Below, piece after piece: positions 8,404 through 20,510 of a DNA stretch of 64,000 nt (position 1 is the first letter of the stretch; each line of letters begins with the position of its first letter). The stretch lies in assembly GCA_046349955.1 (NCBI GenBank), contig JAXMBI010000011.1, forward strand, positions 1 to 64,000. The letters are read 5' to 3'. Under the pieces are notes generated by a model that did no database searches, was not told the DNA's origin, and saw only the letters and a program-made list of their open reading frames with translations. This DNA comes from JBGAPH01 sp046349955. Its GTDB lineage: Bacteria; Planctomycetota; Planctomycetia; Pirellulales; JBGAPH01. The translations under genes and the position numbers were made by a program.

Positions 8404-9780
8404 CTACACCAACTCCCCAATCACATTCCCCTCCTCAACCGCCGTCAGCGGCCGGCCGCTGTGGTCGGCGAAGGTCGTTTTGGGGTCGATGCCTAGGCTG
8501 TGGAACATCGTGGCGTGGATGTCGCCGGGGCGGATCGGGCGGTCCTTCGGCGATTCGCCCAGGCGGTCGGTCGAGCCGATCACCTGGCCGCCGCGCACGC
8601 CGCCGCCGCCGATCAGGCAGAACATGGCGTTCCCCCAGTGGTCGCGGCCGGGCGTGCCCATGCTGCCGGCGGCGCCGCCGTTGCCGCCGTCGTTCATCCG
8701 CGGCGTGCGGCTGAACTCGCCGCACATGAGCACCATTACCTGATCGAGCAACCCGCGGCTGCGCAGGTCTTGGAACAGCGAGGCGACCGCCGCGTCGACC
8801 TTGGGCAGGTAATCCTCGAGCGACTGTTTGATGTTCCAGTGGTGGTCCCAGCCGCCGAAATGCACGGTGACGAACGTGGTGCCGGCTTCCACCAGCCGCC
8901 GCGCGAGCAGCGTGCTTTGGCCCCAAGTGTTGCGGCCGTAGCGGTCGCGCGTGGCGTCGTCTTCGGCGCTTAAGTCGAAGGCCTTGCGGGCAGCGGGGCC
9001 GGTGACGAGCTCGTAGGCCTGCTGCTCGAAGCGGTCCATCGCCTCGACGGCCCCCTCGGTGTCGACGGCCCGCCGCGTGCGGTCGAAAGTTTCGAGCAAG
9101 CGGTTGCGGTCGGCCAAGCGATCGACCGTCAGCCCGCCGGCCAGGCGAATGTTGCGGACCTGAAATTCCTTGCTGTTCGGATCCCCTTCGGTTTCGAACG
9201 GATTGTGGGCCAGGCCCAGGTAGTTCGCGCCGAAGTAGCCGGGGCGAATGCCAATACTGGCCGCCACCGGCACGGCGACATAGGGGGGCACGCCCGGCTG
9301 CCGCGAGCCGCACACCTTGGCGGCGATCGAGCCGATCGAGGGGTAGCGGCCGGCGGTGTTGCCGCCGTTGGCGCCGATGCGGCCAGTGAGCATGCGGTGG
9401 GCGCCGTCGAAATGGTCGCCCGTGTCGACGTGCAGCGAGCGGATGATCGAGAAGGTGTCGGCGAGTTCAGCCTGCTTGGGAAAGAGCTCACTGATCTCCA
9501 TGCCCGGCACGTTGGTGCGGATGGGCCGCCAGAGACCGCGGTACTCGGCGGGAGCCTCGGGCTTGAGATCGTACATGTCCATGTGGCTCGGACCGCCGTC
9601 GAGCCAGATGAGGATCACGGCCGTTTTCTTGCCGTTTCCGGCGGCCGCGGCCTCGGCCTTCGCGCGGAGCAAGGCAGGCAGGCCGACCGAGGCCATGCCG
9701 GCGATGCCGATCTGCACAAAGCTGCGTCGCGACATCCCGTCGCAGTAGTTGCCCGTCGCCCCGGCATGAATGCGGAACAT
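8404..9780 (-). CDS. DUF1501 family protein, Tat-exported (second copy)
   Basis: 458 residues from ATG 9780, which has GGAAGGAG 7 nt upstream; the longer frame from 9843 lacks support. A twin-arginine signal (GMSRRSFVQIGIAGMASVG, Arg18-Arg19) is followed by DUF1501 motifs: LIWLDGGPSHMDMYDLKP, VHFGGWDHHW, MCGEFSRTPR and GRDHWGNAMFCLIGGGGVRGG. Unlike the copy at 4777 there is no adjacent DUF1549/DUF1553 partner here. It lies convergent to nothing and downstream of the divergently decayed region. Function is unknown; it is a metal-dependent hydrolase-like fold by family inference. Confidence 0.92.
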   Translation of the reverse strand: MFRIHAGATGNYCDGMSRRSFVQIGIAGMASVGLPALLRAKAEAAAAGNGKKTAVILIWLDGGPSHMDMYDLKPEAPAEYRGLWRPIRTNVPGMEISELFPKQAELADTFSIIRSLHVDTGDHFDGAHRMLTGRIGANGGNTAGRYPSIGSIAAKVCGSRQPGVPPYVAVPVAASIGIRPGYFGANYLGLAHNPFETEGDPNSKEFQVRNIRLAGGLTVDRLADRNRLLETFDRTRRAVDTEGAVEAMDRFEQQAYELVTGPAARKAFDLSAEDDATRDRYGRNTWGQSTLLARRLVEAGTTFVTVHFGGWDHHWNIKQSLEDYLPKVDAAVASLFQDLRSRGLLDQVMVLMCGEFSRTPRMNDGGNGGAAGSMGTPGRDHWGNAMFCLIGGGGVRGGQVIGSTDRLGESPKDRPIRPGDIHATMFHSLGIDPKTTFADHSGRPLTAVEEGNVIGELV

Positions 9781-9995
9781 GAACTGACTCCTTCCAGGCG
9801 GGTAAGGGCGCCGGCCGTGGGTGGGAGTGGGCCGCCGACGCATAAGCAGAGGTTGATCCGTTCTGCCGATTCTAGCGGATTTGCGCGGCGGGGGTCAATC
9901 GTTTGGCGCGCTGGAGAGGGGCGCGCGGTGCCGCGCAGAGCGGCGCTGGGTTAGCCACGAAACGGGCGCAGCGGCCTTACGGCGGTTGGGGTTAC

Positions 9996-10043
9996 GGCAC
10001 ACGGAGTGTGCCTACTACGTAGCCCGCACACTCCGTTGTGCGG
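9996..10043. repeat. Dispersed palindromic element (GGCACAC-type), copy 1
   Basis: Two adjacent short hairpins are present: GGCACAC-GGA-GTGTGCC at 9996-10012 and CCGCACA...TGTGCGG at 10024-10043, joined by TACTACGTAG. Closely similar sequence occurs at 15979-16086 and, inside a gene, at 17843-17865. It lies just beyond the 3' end of the ClpV-like gene. Confidence 0.65.
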
Positions 10044-10066
10044 AATGCTGGAACGGCGAAAGCGCT

Positions 10067-12865
<2,799 letters not shown>

Positions 12866-13058
12866 GGCAGGGTTCCTCGGGGCGGAGACCGGGGGTGAGC
12901 AAACGTTCGCTCAAGGATAGAACGCACTTGCGCGCATCCCAGCGGCGGCCGCACAGGAGTGGGCCGCCCGAACCGTCGTTGGCCGTTCTGGCCCGGTAAG
13001 TTATGCTGGACGTTGATGTTCCTTCGATTGGCGCCCGCCTTTTGCGCGAAGCTGGAAA

Positions 13059-14819
13059 ATGCCTCACTCCCGCCTCCTGCGACGAATCGGCCGAGCCGCG
13101 TTCGCGGCGGCGTTCGTGGCGGGTGCCATTGCGGCTCGTCCGGCGCTGGCTCAATCCTCGGGAGGTGCATTGGCCCCTGAGCGCACGGTGGGGGAACTGA
13201 TCCTTGATCTGGACGCAGACGCCTTCGAGCTGCGAGATCGTGCCCGCGACCGCCTGAGCGTGCTTGCTCGCCAGGCTGACCATCGCCCCCAACTCGAACA
13301 GGCGCTCGCAAAAACGCTGCAATCCGCGGACCTCTCGCTCGAAGCACGAGCGTCGCTCTTGGCGCTAGCGCGTGAAGCAGGCTTGGGGGCGCCTGCTGCC
13401 GATCCGGGAGTCTGCACCGAAGACGAAGCGGATGGGTTGGTGCAGGGATTGTTGGGCAAACGCTATGACGAGCGAGCAAAGTCCCAATCCCGTCTGCTCG
13501 CGCTGCTGTCGCGGGCCGACAACGTGCGCCCCGTGTTCGCCGCGCTGCATCGCCGGATGGTCGATCCTGCGCTCACGGCGGCCGAGCTATCGGTCTTGGG
13601 GCCCGCGTGGCAACGGGCCCGCGGGGCTTGGCTGGCGGCCGACGCCGACACGCGGCGTCTGCCCGAGGCGAGCGACGATCAAATCGAGGCCTGGATCAGG
13701 CGGCTCAGACGGCCTGTCTCCGAGGTCGGGGCGCGAGCGCGCCAGATCGCCGGAGTCGAGCTCGAGCTGCGGCTGGCTGACGATGTCCAATCTGCCAAAG
13801 TCACGCAGCATCTTGCGGCCGCCCTGGAAGGGAACAGCCAGAACCTGCCTGCGCTCAACGACCTGTTCGATCTCACGCAGCCCACGGTGGCGGCCGAGAT
13901 TTGGCGGCAAGGGAGCAACGTGACGATCCAGTACCTGGTCGTTGGCCGGCCGCAATGGCCCGACACGCCGGTTCGACGCACCTACACGCTCTTCGACCGC
14001 GCCGACGAGCACAGCGCTCATCTGGCCAACGGCAACACGCTGACCCCCGGCGACTACCCAGTCGGCCAGGTTTTTCCGTTTCAGGCTGCAAATTACATCG
14101 TCATCTTTCGGCTGGCCTACCTGCCGACGCCGCGCGAGCGGATGTTGCACGAGGCGATCGCTCGCGAGCCGGACGCGATCCGCTGGGCCCGGCATTGCCG
14201 CTCGACGCTCGACCGCTACTTGGCCGAGAACCACGAACTGACCGATTCCGAACTGCAAGCACTCGACGAGTTCGACGCGCAAGAGGTGTCGCGGTTCGCC
14301 GGCCAGTATCTGCAGAAGGCGCCCGACCGAGCGCTCGGCGCCGACGGCGGCTTGGGCGCCGGCCTGGTCGGCAGCCGGCACGCGATTCTGTGCGTGTTGC
14401 TTGCTCAGCGCGGCACGCCTGCGGCGCTGCCGGGGCTCGTCAAGGCCGCGAGCGAAGGGCGAATCCTGCCGGCCAACACTCAGACGCCCTACGCCCTGCC
14501 CTGGATCGCAGCGCTGGCGATTGCCGCGCGGTCGCCCGAGGCCGCCGAGTCGCAGGCGGCCTGGGAGCAGTTAGTGGGAACTCGCGAGCCGCTCGAGGCT
14601 GGGTCGCCCCAGCGGGGAGAAGTCGACGCGACGGCCGCTGCCTGGCTGCTGCGCCAGGCAGGGGAGGAGACAGCGTCGTTTCGGCTGACGCCGGTCGAAA
14701 ACCGCCAGGCTATGGCCTTTGGCTGTCCGCCAGCTTACCGATTCTCCAGCGACGAGGGGCGCGCCGCGGTGCGTCGCTGGCATGCCGGCCGCCATCCCGC
14801 AGCGGCCGACGCCCCCTAG
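13059..14819 (+). CDS. Secreted hypothetical protein, helical
   Basis: 586 residues from ATG 13059. A signal peptide (RIGRAAFAAAFVAGAIAARPALA) is followed by Ala/Leu-rich helical repeats suggestive of an alpha solenoid (ELILDLDADAFELRDRARDRLSVLAR...). The centre (NVTIQYLVVGRPQWPDTPVRRTYTLFD) is more beta-like. I do not recognise the family; similar HEAT-like secreted proteins are common in planctomycetes. It is divergent from the clpV-like gene with a 193-bp shared upstream region. The C-terminal part has no membrane anchor. Annotated as hypothetical. Confidence 0.75.
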   Translation: MPHSRLLRRIGRAAFAAAFVAGAIAARPALAQSSGGALAPERTVGELILDLDADAFELRDRARDRLSVLARQADHRPQLEQALAKTLQSADLSLEARASLLALAREAGLGAPAADPGVCTEDEADGLVQGLLGKRYDERAKSQSRLLALLSRADNVRPVFAALHRRMVDPALTAAELSVLGPAWQRARGAWLAADADTRRLPEASDDQIEAWIRRLRRPVSEVGARARQIAGVELELRLADDVQSAKVTQHLAAALEGNSQNLPALNDLFDLTQPTVAAEIWRQGSNVTIQYLVVGRPQWPDTPVRRTYTLFDRADEHSAHLANGNTLTPGDYPVGQVFPFQAANYIVIFRLAYLPTPRERMLHEAIAREPDAIRWARHCRSTLDRYLAENHELTDSELQALDEFDAQEVSRFAGQYLQKAPDRALGADGGLGAGLVGSRHAILCVLLAQRGTPAALPGLVKAASEGRILPANTQTPYALPWIAALAIAARSPEAAESQAAWEQLVGTREPLEAGSPQRGEVDATAAAWLLRQAGEETASFRLTPVENRQAMAFGCPPAYRFSSDEGRAAVRRWHAGRHPAAADAP

Positions 14820-14967
14820 CGGCGATCAGGGGCGCTTCCTCGGCCACTTTCCGCCCCCCCGGCTCCAAGCTACAATCGGGGGTCGAAATTACCTAGTTTT
14901 TGCCCATTTCTTGTCTCTTTCAAGCCCACCGTACTCTGGCGGTAGCGGCGGCCAACGAGGAAGCCTG

Positions 14968-15966
14968 ATGATCGTTACGACGAAGGAGTTGTTCCAGCAC
15001 GCCTACGGCAAATACGCCGTGGGGGCCTACAACATCAACAACCTGGAGCAAACGATCGGGCTGTTCCGCGGCTGCGTAGGCAAGAAGGACAGCAACACCG
15101 GGCCGGCCGACGCCGCCAAGAGCGCGCCGTTCATCATCCAGATCTCCCGCGGCGCCCGCAGCTACTCCGACAAGCGGTTCCTCGAGGCGATGATCCGCAC
15201 GGCCGAAGAGGTGTTCCCCGAGGCGATCTTCGCCGTCCACCTCGACCACGGCACCGAAGAAGTCTGCTACGACTGCATCGACAGCGGCTTCTATTCCTCG
15301 GTGATGATCGACGCCTCGCACGAGACTTTCGACGAGAACATCGCCATCACCCGCCGCGTCGTCGAGCGTGCCCACGACAAGGGCATCTCCGTCGAGGCCG
15401 AACTCGGCATGCTGGGGGGCGTGGAAGAAGACATCCAGGTCGATGCCGAACACGCCTGTCTGACCGACCCCGACGAGGCGGTCGAGTTCGTCGAGCGCTC
15501 CGGTTGCGACAGCCTGGCCGTGGCCATCGGCACCTCGCACGGCGCCTACAAGTTCAAGGGCTCGCAGGGCCTGCACTTCGACCGTATCCAAGAAATCCAG
15601 AAGCTGCTGCCCAAGTTTCCGCTCGTCATGCACGGCTCGAGCAGCGTGCCCAAGGATTGGGTTGATCGCATCAACAAGGCCGGCGGCAAGCTGCCTGACA
15701 CCTCGGGCGTACCGGAGAAGGACTACCTGCCGGCGGCCAAGATGGGCGTGACCAAGGTGAACATCGACACCGACGGCCGCCTGGTGTGGTGCGCGATCCA
15801 CCGCGAGTTCTTCCGCGACAAGCCGGACGATTTCGATCTCCGCGGTCCCGGCAAGATCTTCATGGCCGCCTACGCCGACTTCATCCTCCACAAGAACGTG
15901 GCCCTGGGCTCGGCGGGGCAGCTCGAGTCGCTCCGCAAGGCCCTGGCGATGCAGCCGGTGGGCTAA
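14968..15966 (+). CDS. fba: Class II fructose-1,6-bisphosphate aldolase
   Basis: 332 residues from ATG 14968 with GAGGAAG 5 nt upstream. It is a zinc-dependent class II aldolase that interconverts fructose-1,6-bisphosphate with dihydroxyacetone phosphate and glyceraldehyde-3-phosphate in the cytoplasm. Visible family motifs are AVHLDHGTEE (catalytic Asp93 and zinc His94), AELGMLGGVEED (loop Glu), LVMHGSSSVP (zinc His and substrate loop) and GVTKVNIDTDGR (phosphate binding). Its length matches the type B subgroup. Longer upstream frames overlap the preceding gene and are not credible. It is transcribed alone, with a repeat element immediately downstream. Confidence 0.95.
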   Translation: MIVTTKELFQHAYGKYAVGAYNINNLEQTIGLFRGCVGKKDSNTGPADAAKSAPFIIQISRGARSYSDKRFLEAMIRTAEEVFPEAIFAVHLDHGTEEVCYDCIDSGFYSSVMIDASHETFDENIAITRRVVERAHDKGISVEAELGMLGGVEEDIQVDAEHACLTDPDEAVEFVERSGCDSLAVAIGTSHGAYKFKGSQGLHFDRIQEIQKLLPKFPLVMHGSSSVPKDWVDRINKAGGKLPDTSGVPEKDYLPAAKMGVTKVNIDTDGRLVWCAIHREFFRDKPDDFDLRGPGKIFMAAYADFILHKNVALGSAGQLESLRKALAMQPVG

Positions 15967-15978
15967 GGCCGCGCAATC

Positions 15979-16086
15979 GTAGCCGGCACACTCCGTGTGC
16001 CGAATGCGGAAGCGGCGCCAGCCTTGACCTCGCACTTAGCAAATCGCGGCGGTCGTGGTTGCAGCACTCGGAGTGTGCCTACTACG
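15979..16086. repeat. Dispersed palindromic element (GGCACAC-type), copy 2
   Basis: GTAGC followed by CGGCACAC-TCC-GTGTGCCG (15984-16002) begins 13 nt after the aldolase stop. A partner reading GCACTCGGAGTGTGCCTACTAC lies at 16064-16085 in opposite orientation. The pair resembles the element at 9996-10043. Confidence 0.65.
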
Positions 16087-16187
16087 AAAGAGCAAAGCCC
16101 TGGCAGGGCGACAGAGCATCGTCTGTCATCCTTCCAGGGCTCTTACATTGGCTGTCCTTTGTTCGCCCCCAGGGCGAGGCGGTCGAG

Positions 16188-19181
16188 GTGGTTGCGCATT
16201 ACTCGTGGCGCCGCAGCGGCGTAGTCGCGCTGCTGCTTCTTTGCGGTCTCGCTTGGCCCGCCCACGCCCGCGTCGGCCCTGTGCCGCAATGGATCTGGTC
16301 GAGCGCCTGGCCGCTGGCCGGCGAAAGCGCTCGTTTGGAAACGACGATCACCGTCGGTGAGGGGCTCCGCCGCGCCACGCTCGAAGCGCTGGCCGATGAG
16401 AAGGCGACTTTGCTGCTCGACGACCGCGAAGTTGCCGCGATTGAGGGTCACCGCCGCTGGTTGTCGCACGATATCTCAACAGCACTGGCCGCCGGCGACC
16501 ACCAGCTCGTGATCTCGGCCACGAACGCCCTGGGCCCCGCCGGCGTCGCGCTCCGGCTGACGCTCGAATATGACGATGGCCACCGCGAAACGATCGTCAC
16601 CGATCCCACCTGGCTGGCTACCTCGAGCGAGGCGAACGCTGCCGAAAAAGCGCCGGCCGTCAGCCAGGGCTTGGTCGGCGTCCAGCCCTGGGGCGATCCC
16701 GAAGGCGAAGTCGGCGACTACTACCAGTGGGCCAAGGCCAAAACCCTCGACGGCGCCGATCCCGCCGGCGGAGTGCAGGTTCCGCCGGGTTTCACGGTCG
16801 AGAAGCTCCGCGATTCGCAGCCCGGCGAAAGCTCTTGGGTCAGCCTGGCCTTCGATCCGCAGGGGCGGCTGGTGATTGGCCGCGAGGGGCGCGACAAGCA
16901 TCGCGGCCTCTTGCGGCTGACGTTGCCTAAGGAGGCTGGCGAGTCGATCTACTCCGAATCGCTCGATGACACGCTGGGTGAGCCGCGCGGGCTCGTCTTC
17001 CGTGGGCAGGATCTCTTCGTCAACGCCAACAACGACCTGAGCCTGTTCCGCCTGACCGACACCGGCGAGGGCCGCTTCGCCCAAAAGACGCTGCTCCGCA
17101 CATCGCCCGGCGAAGTCGGCCACGGCCGCAATGCCCTGGCCTTCGGCGCCGACGGGCATCTCTACAGCATCCATGGCAACGACACGCGGCTGCCGGAGGA
17201 CTTCGATCCGGCGGCGAGCCGCTGTGTTCATGCGGCGGTCGACCGGCTCCGCACGTGCCGGTGGGACCGCGCGTTGTTCGACTATCAGGCCAAGCTGCCG
17301 GCGGGGCACTTGATTCGCACTACGGAGAGCGGCCGGCCCTGGGAGCTGTTCGCTTGCGGCTTCCGCAATCCCTATGGCCTAGCGTTCAACGACGACGGCG
17401 AGGCCTTCACGTTCGACGCCGACAACGAGGGGGACCTGGGCACGCCTTGGTACCGCCCCACGCGGATCAACCACATCGTTTCCGGCGGCGACTACGGTTG
17501 GCGGCAAGGGACTGGCATGCGTCCCTCGTGGGTTCCCGACAGCCTGCCCACGAATCTAGACATTGGCAAGACCTCTCCCACCGGCGTGAAGTACGGCGGC
17601 CGCAGCGCTTTTCCCGAGCGGTACAAGCACGCGCTCTTCGCGGTTGATTGGTCGTACGGCCGCATCTATGCCTTGCCGCTGATTCCGCGCGGCGCGAGCT
17701 ACGCCGTGGCGGCCGAGGTGTTCGTCGAAGGGATGCCCCTCAACGTGACCGACCTCGAGTTCGGCCCCGACGGCGCCCTCTACTTCGTCACCGGCGGCCG
17801 CGCCACGCAATCGGCTCTGTACCGCGTGTCGTGGAATGAAAGTAGCCTGCACTCTCCGAGTGCAGCAGCCAAACCACCGCAGGTTTCCGCCTCCGAGCGA
17901 ACCGCCGCCGCGGCCGCCCGCGCGCGCCGCCGCCAATTCGAAGCGTTCCACAGCCGCGTCGATCCCGCGGCAATCGGCGCCGCTTGGCCCAGCCTATCAA
18001 GCACCGACCCCTGGCTCCGCCACGCCGCCCGCATCGCCATCGAGCATCAGCCAGTCGAACGATGGAGCGAGCGAGCGCTGGGCGAGACGAACACGCTGGC
18101 GTCCGTCACGGCGCTCATGGCCTTGGCTCGCTCGGCCAAGCCGGAAGCAGGGCCGGCGATTCTCTCACGGCTCAACACGCTGTCGCTCGAGGGAGCGACC
18201 ACCGAGGAGCAACTGATCGCACTTCGCGCGTACCAACTCTGCCTGATTCGCCTCGAGCGACCGGCGCCGGAGCTCGCGGCGGTGGTGCGCGCACGGGTCG
18301 AAGATCTGTATTCCAGCCGCTCCGCGCCGGTGAACCAGCTTGCCTGCGAACTCCTGCTCGAGCTCGATTCGCCGGTGGTGCTCGAGCGGACGCTCGCCTT
18401 GCTCGACGCCGCCAATACGCAAGAGGAGCGGCTGCTGTGGCTCTTCGAGTTGCGGAATGCCCCCAAGAGATGGACCTTGGATCAGCGCCGCCGCTACCTC
18501 GGCCACTTGGCCAAGACGCGGCAGGACGTCGGCGGCCGTGAGTTGCCAACGGCACTGTGGTCGATTGCAGCGGAGTTCCGTGGCTCGCTGAGCGGAGAAG
18601 AAGCCCAGGCGCTTGCCGATCTGCTGAATCCGCCGCCCGCTGAGACCGTCGCTGAAGCGCAGCCGTCCCGGCCCTTCTTGCGGAAGTGGGAGCTCGAGGA
18701 TCTCGAAAGCGCCCTCGCCGAATCATCGGCCGCGCCCGATGCAGCCCGCGGCCGCCAGGTGTTCCACGCCGCCCAGTGCGTGCGCTGCCACCGCGCCGGC
18801 GGCGAAGGGCAGCCCATCGGCCCCGACCTCCAGGCGACCGCCCGCCGGTTTTCGCGCCGCGACCTGTTGGAAACAATTCTCGTCCCCTCGAAGGTCGTCG
18901 ACGACAAGTTCCGCGACGTCGTGCTGCAGCTTCACTCGGGCCGAGTCGTCACGGGGCGCGAGATCGGCGGCGATGACGAGACCGTTTTGATCGCGGCCGA
19001 TCCGTTTTCGCCGCTGGTGGTCGAGGCAATCTCGCGGGCCGACATCGAAACGCAGCGCCCCTCGGAAGTGTCGCCGATGCCGGCCGGCTTGCTCGATACG
19101 TTTACGGCCGGCGAGATCGCCGACCTGCTGACCTTCTTCGAAAACGAAGGCCAACGCCCCTCGGCCGCCGGGGCACATTGA
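16188..19181 (+). CDS. Beta-propeller dehydrogenase-like protein with C-terminal cytochrome c
   Basis: 997 residues if GTG 16188 is the start, the first start that places a signal peptide (WRRSGVVALLLLCGLAWPAHA) at the N-terminus. After a beta-rich domain (to about 190) comes a sugar-dehydrogenase-like propeller with repeated blade signatures such as WVSLAFDPQGRLVIG, LAFGADGHLYSIHGND and DLEFGPDGALYFVTGG. A helical repeat region (about 590-840) follows. The C-terminal domain has CVRCH at about residues 863-867, matching the Pirellula/Verrucomicrobium haem-binding domain family (TIGR02603-type). The protein is likely periplasmic and oxidises an unknown carbohydrate-like substrate. A repeat-like hairpin is embedded in frame at 17843-17865. 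Confidence 0.85.
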   Translation: MVAHYSWRRSGVVALLLLCGLAWPAHARVGPVPQWIWSSAWPLAGESARLETTITVGEGLRRATLEALADEKATLLLDDREVAAIEGHRRWLSHDISTALAAGDHQLVISATNALGPAGVALRLTLEYDDGHRETIVTDPTWLATSSEANAAEKAPAVSQGLVGVQPWGDPEGEVGDYYQWAKAKTLDGADPAGGVQVPPGFTVEKLRDSQPGESSWVSLAFDPQGRLVIGREGRDKHRGLLRLTLPKEAGESIYSESLDDTLGEPRGLVFRGQDLFVNANNDLSLFRLTDTGEGRFAQKTLLRTSPGEVGHGRNALAFGADGHLYSIHGNDTRLPEDFDPAASRCVHAAVDRLRTCRWDRALFDYQAKLPAGHLIRTTESGRPWELFACGFRNPYGLAFNDDGEAFTFDADNEGDLGTPWYRPTRINHIVSGGDYGWRQGTGMRPSWVPDSLPTNLDIGKTSPTGVKYGGRSAFPERYKHALFAVDWSYGRIYALPLIPRGASYAVAAEVFVEGMPLNVTDLEFGPDGALYFVTGGRATQSALYRVSWNESSLHSPSAAAKPPQVSASERTAAAAARARRRQFEAFHSRVDPAAIGAAWPSLSSTDPWLRHAARIAIEHQPVERWSERALGETNTLASVTALMALARSAKPEAGPAILSRLNTLSLEGATTEEQLIALRAYQLCLIRLERPAPELAAVVRARVEDLYSSRSAPVNQLACELLLELDSPVVLERTLALLDAANTQEERLLWLFELRNAPKRWTLDQRRRYLGHLAKTRQDVGGRELPTALWSIAAEFRGSLSGEEAQALADLLNPPPAETVAEAQPSRPFLRKWELEDLESALAESSAAPDAARGRQVFHAAQCVRCHRAGGEGQPIGPDLQATARRFSRRDLLETILVPSKVVDDKFRDVVLQLHSGRVVTGREIGGDDETVLIAADPFSPLVVEAISRADIETQRPSEVSPMPAGLLDTFTAGEIADLLTFFENEGQRPSAAGAH
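17843..17865. repeat. Dispersed palindrome embedded in coding sequence
   Basis: GTAGC then CTGCACTC-TCC-GAGTGCAG (arms 17847-17854 and 17858-17865) follows the same template as the intergenic copies near 10.0 and 16.0 kb. It is read in frame as part of the linker SSLHSPSAAAKPP between the propeller and the helical region. Confidence 0.55.
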
Positions 19182-19184
19182 TCC

Positions 19185-19221
19185 GAACCCTCTCCCTCCG
19201 GGAGAGGGCAGGGTGAGGGAC
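19185..19221 (+). repeat. REP-like hairpin GAACCCTCTCCC..., copy 1
   Basis: The 37-nt sequence GAACCCTCTCCC-TCC-GGGAGAGGG followed by CAGGGTGAGGGAC lies 3 nt after the cytochrome/propeller gene and 8 nt before the epimerase start. An inverted near-identical copy is at 20474-20510. This type of CCCTCTCC/GGAGAGGG element is widely dispersed in bacterial genomes. Confidence 0.8.
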
Positions 19222-19229
19222 GCCGGACA

Positions 19230-20093
19230 ATGCAATCCACGTGCCTGATTTTCGGCGCCGGCTATCTTGGCCAGCGCGTCGCCGCGCTCTGGCGAGACGA
19301 CAGCCGCAAGGTTCACGTCGTTACGCGCTCCGCGGCTCGGGCCGAAGCGCTGGCCGCAGCCGGATATCGGCCGCACGTCGCCGACGTCACGCGCCCCGAA
19401 ACGCTTGCGCCTCTGCCCGACACTGACACCGTGCTGTTCGCTGTCGGCTTCGATCGCGGCAGCGGCCGCTCGATCGGCGAAGTCTACGCCGGCGGACTGG
19501 CCAGCGTGCTCGCGGCGCTCGGCGACCGGCCGCGGCGGTTCCTCTATATCAGCTCGACCGGCGTCTATGGTCCCGGCGACGGCGGTTGGGTCGACGAGGA
19601 GACCCCGTGCCATCCCGACCGCGAAGGGGGCCAGGCCTGTTTGGCGGCGGAGCAGACGCTGGCGGCGAGCTCGCTCGGACCGCGTTCGATCATCCTCCGG
19701 CTGGCCGGCATCTACGGCCCCGGCCGCATTCCGCGCGCGGCAGACCTACTGGCCGGTAAGCCGCTCGCCGCCCATCCCGACACGCACTTGAACTTGATCC
19801 ACGTCGACGACGCTGCCCGCATCGTTTTGCTAGCCGAGCAAGCAGCGGCGCCCAGGACCTATGTCGTATCCGATGGGCATCCGGTGCTGCGGCGCGACTA
19901 CTTCGCGGAACTGGCGCGGCTGCTCAGTGCGCCCGCTCCCACGTTCATCTCGCCACCGGCCGATGGTCCGCCGCAGCGCGGCGCGAGCGATCGCAAGGCG
20001 AACAACGCCCGGCTCCTGCGCGAGTTGAAGCCGGAGTTCGCGTATCCCAGCTATCGCGAGGGGCTGGCGGCGATCGTCGCCGAGCAACACTAG
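19230..20093 (+). CDS. NAD-dependent epimerase/dehydratase family protein (extended SDR)
   Basis: 287 residues. The N-terminal Rossmann motif is LIFGAGYLGQRVA (GxGxxG). The extended-SDR features continue with an acidic-to-VTRS stretch after beta2, YISSTGVYGPGDGGWVDE (Ser/Tyr region, though without a clear downstream YxxxK), RLAGIYGPGR and LIHVDDAARIVLL. The overall pattern matches the YeeZ-like branch of NAD(P)-dependent nucleoside-diphosphate-sugar epimerase relatives. The substrate is unknown. Start ATG 19230 follows the REP-like hairpin closely. The stop at 20093 overlaps the stop of the convergent DUF971 gene by 4 nt. Confidence 0.85.
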   Translation: MQSTCLIFGAGYLGQRVAALWRDDSRKVHVVTRSAARAEALAAAGYRPHVADVTRPETLAPLPDTDTVLFAVGFDRGSGRSIGEVYAGGLASVLAALGDRPRRFLYISSTGVYGPGDGGWVDEETPCHPDREGGQACLAAEQTLAASSLGPRSIILRLAGIYGPGRIPRAADLLAGKPLAAHPDTHLNLIHVDDAARIVLLAEQAAAPRTYVVSDGHPVLRRDYFAELARLLSAPAPTFISPPADGPPQRGASDRKANNARLLRELKPEFAYPSYREGLAAIVAEQH

Positions 20094-20413
20094 CCGCTGA
20101 CCGGTCGCCCCAGCCCGCGCAACAGCTCGAGCGTGTAGATGCCAGTATCGTGATCGTCGCTGAAGGCGACCGAGTAGGCGTAGTTGCCCACCGGGGTGAG
20201 GCTGGCGACCGTCATGGGGCGCGTCTCGGCCGGAGACAGAATCGCCAGGGGATTTGGCTTCGCCGGGCCCTCACTCCGCTTTTCGCGGCAGGTAGCGCAG
20301 GGGCAGGCCGCGCGGAGTTCGTGCGCCGTGTACTCGCGCACCTGGCCGTCACTCCACGTGATGCGGATGCCGGTGGGGGTGCGGCTGAGTTGGGTGGGGG
20401 TGGGGTCGGACAC
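20090..20413 (-). CDS. DUF971 domain protein
   Basis: 107 residues from GTG 20413. It shows ITWSDGQVREYTAHELRAACPCATC with the conserved WxDG, LR..CPCA.C and the closing DHDTGIYTLELLRGL, all hallmarks of DUF971 (gamma-butyrobetaine hydroxylase N-terminal-like fold). In other bacteria such small proteins occur beside Fe-S cluster carriers, and the Cys-x-Cys-x2-Cys could hold a metal. The ribosome site is weak, so the start is uncertain. The next gene on this strand, a cysteine-desulfurase-like enzyme, lies upstream of no common leader but in the same neighbourhood. Confidence 0.85.
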   Translation of the reverse strand: MSDPTPTQLSRTPTGIRITWSDGQVREYTAHELRAACPCATCREKRSEGPAKPNPLAILSPAETRPMTVASLTPVGNYAYSVAFSDDHDTGIYTLELLRGLGRPVSG

Positions 20414-20473
20414 GGCGGCGGATGTTGGAGAAGCGAAGTGCGAGGTTCTGTGTGCGTGCAAAAAATCCCTGCC

Positions 20474-20510
20474 GACCCTCACCCTGCCCTCTCCCACGGG
20501 GAGAGGGTTC
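20474..20510 (-). repeat. REP-like hairpin, copy 2 (inverted relative to copy 1)
   Basis: The reverse complement reads GAACCCTCTCCC-CGT-GGGAGAGGG-CAGGGTGAGGGTC, matching 19185-19221 except in the loop and one end base. It abuts the stop codon of the cysteine-desulfurase-like gene, so it would form at that mRNA's 3' end. Confidence 0.8.
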
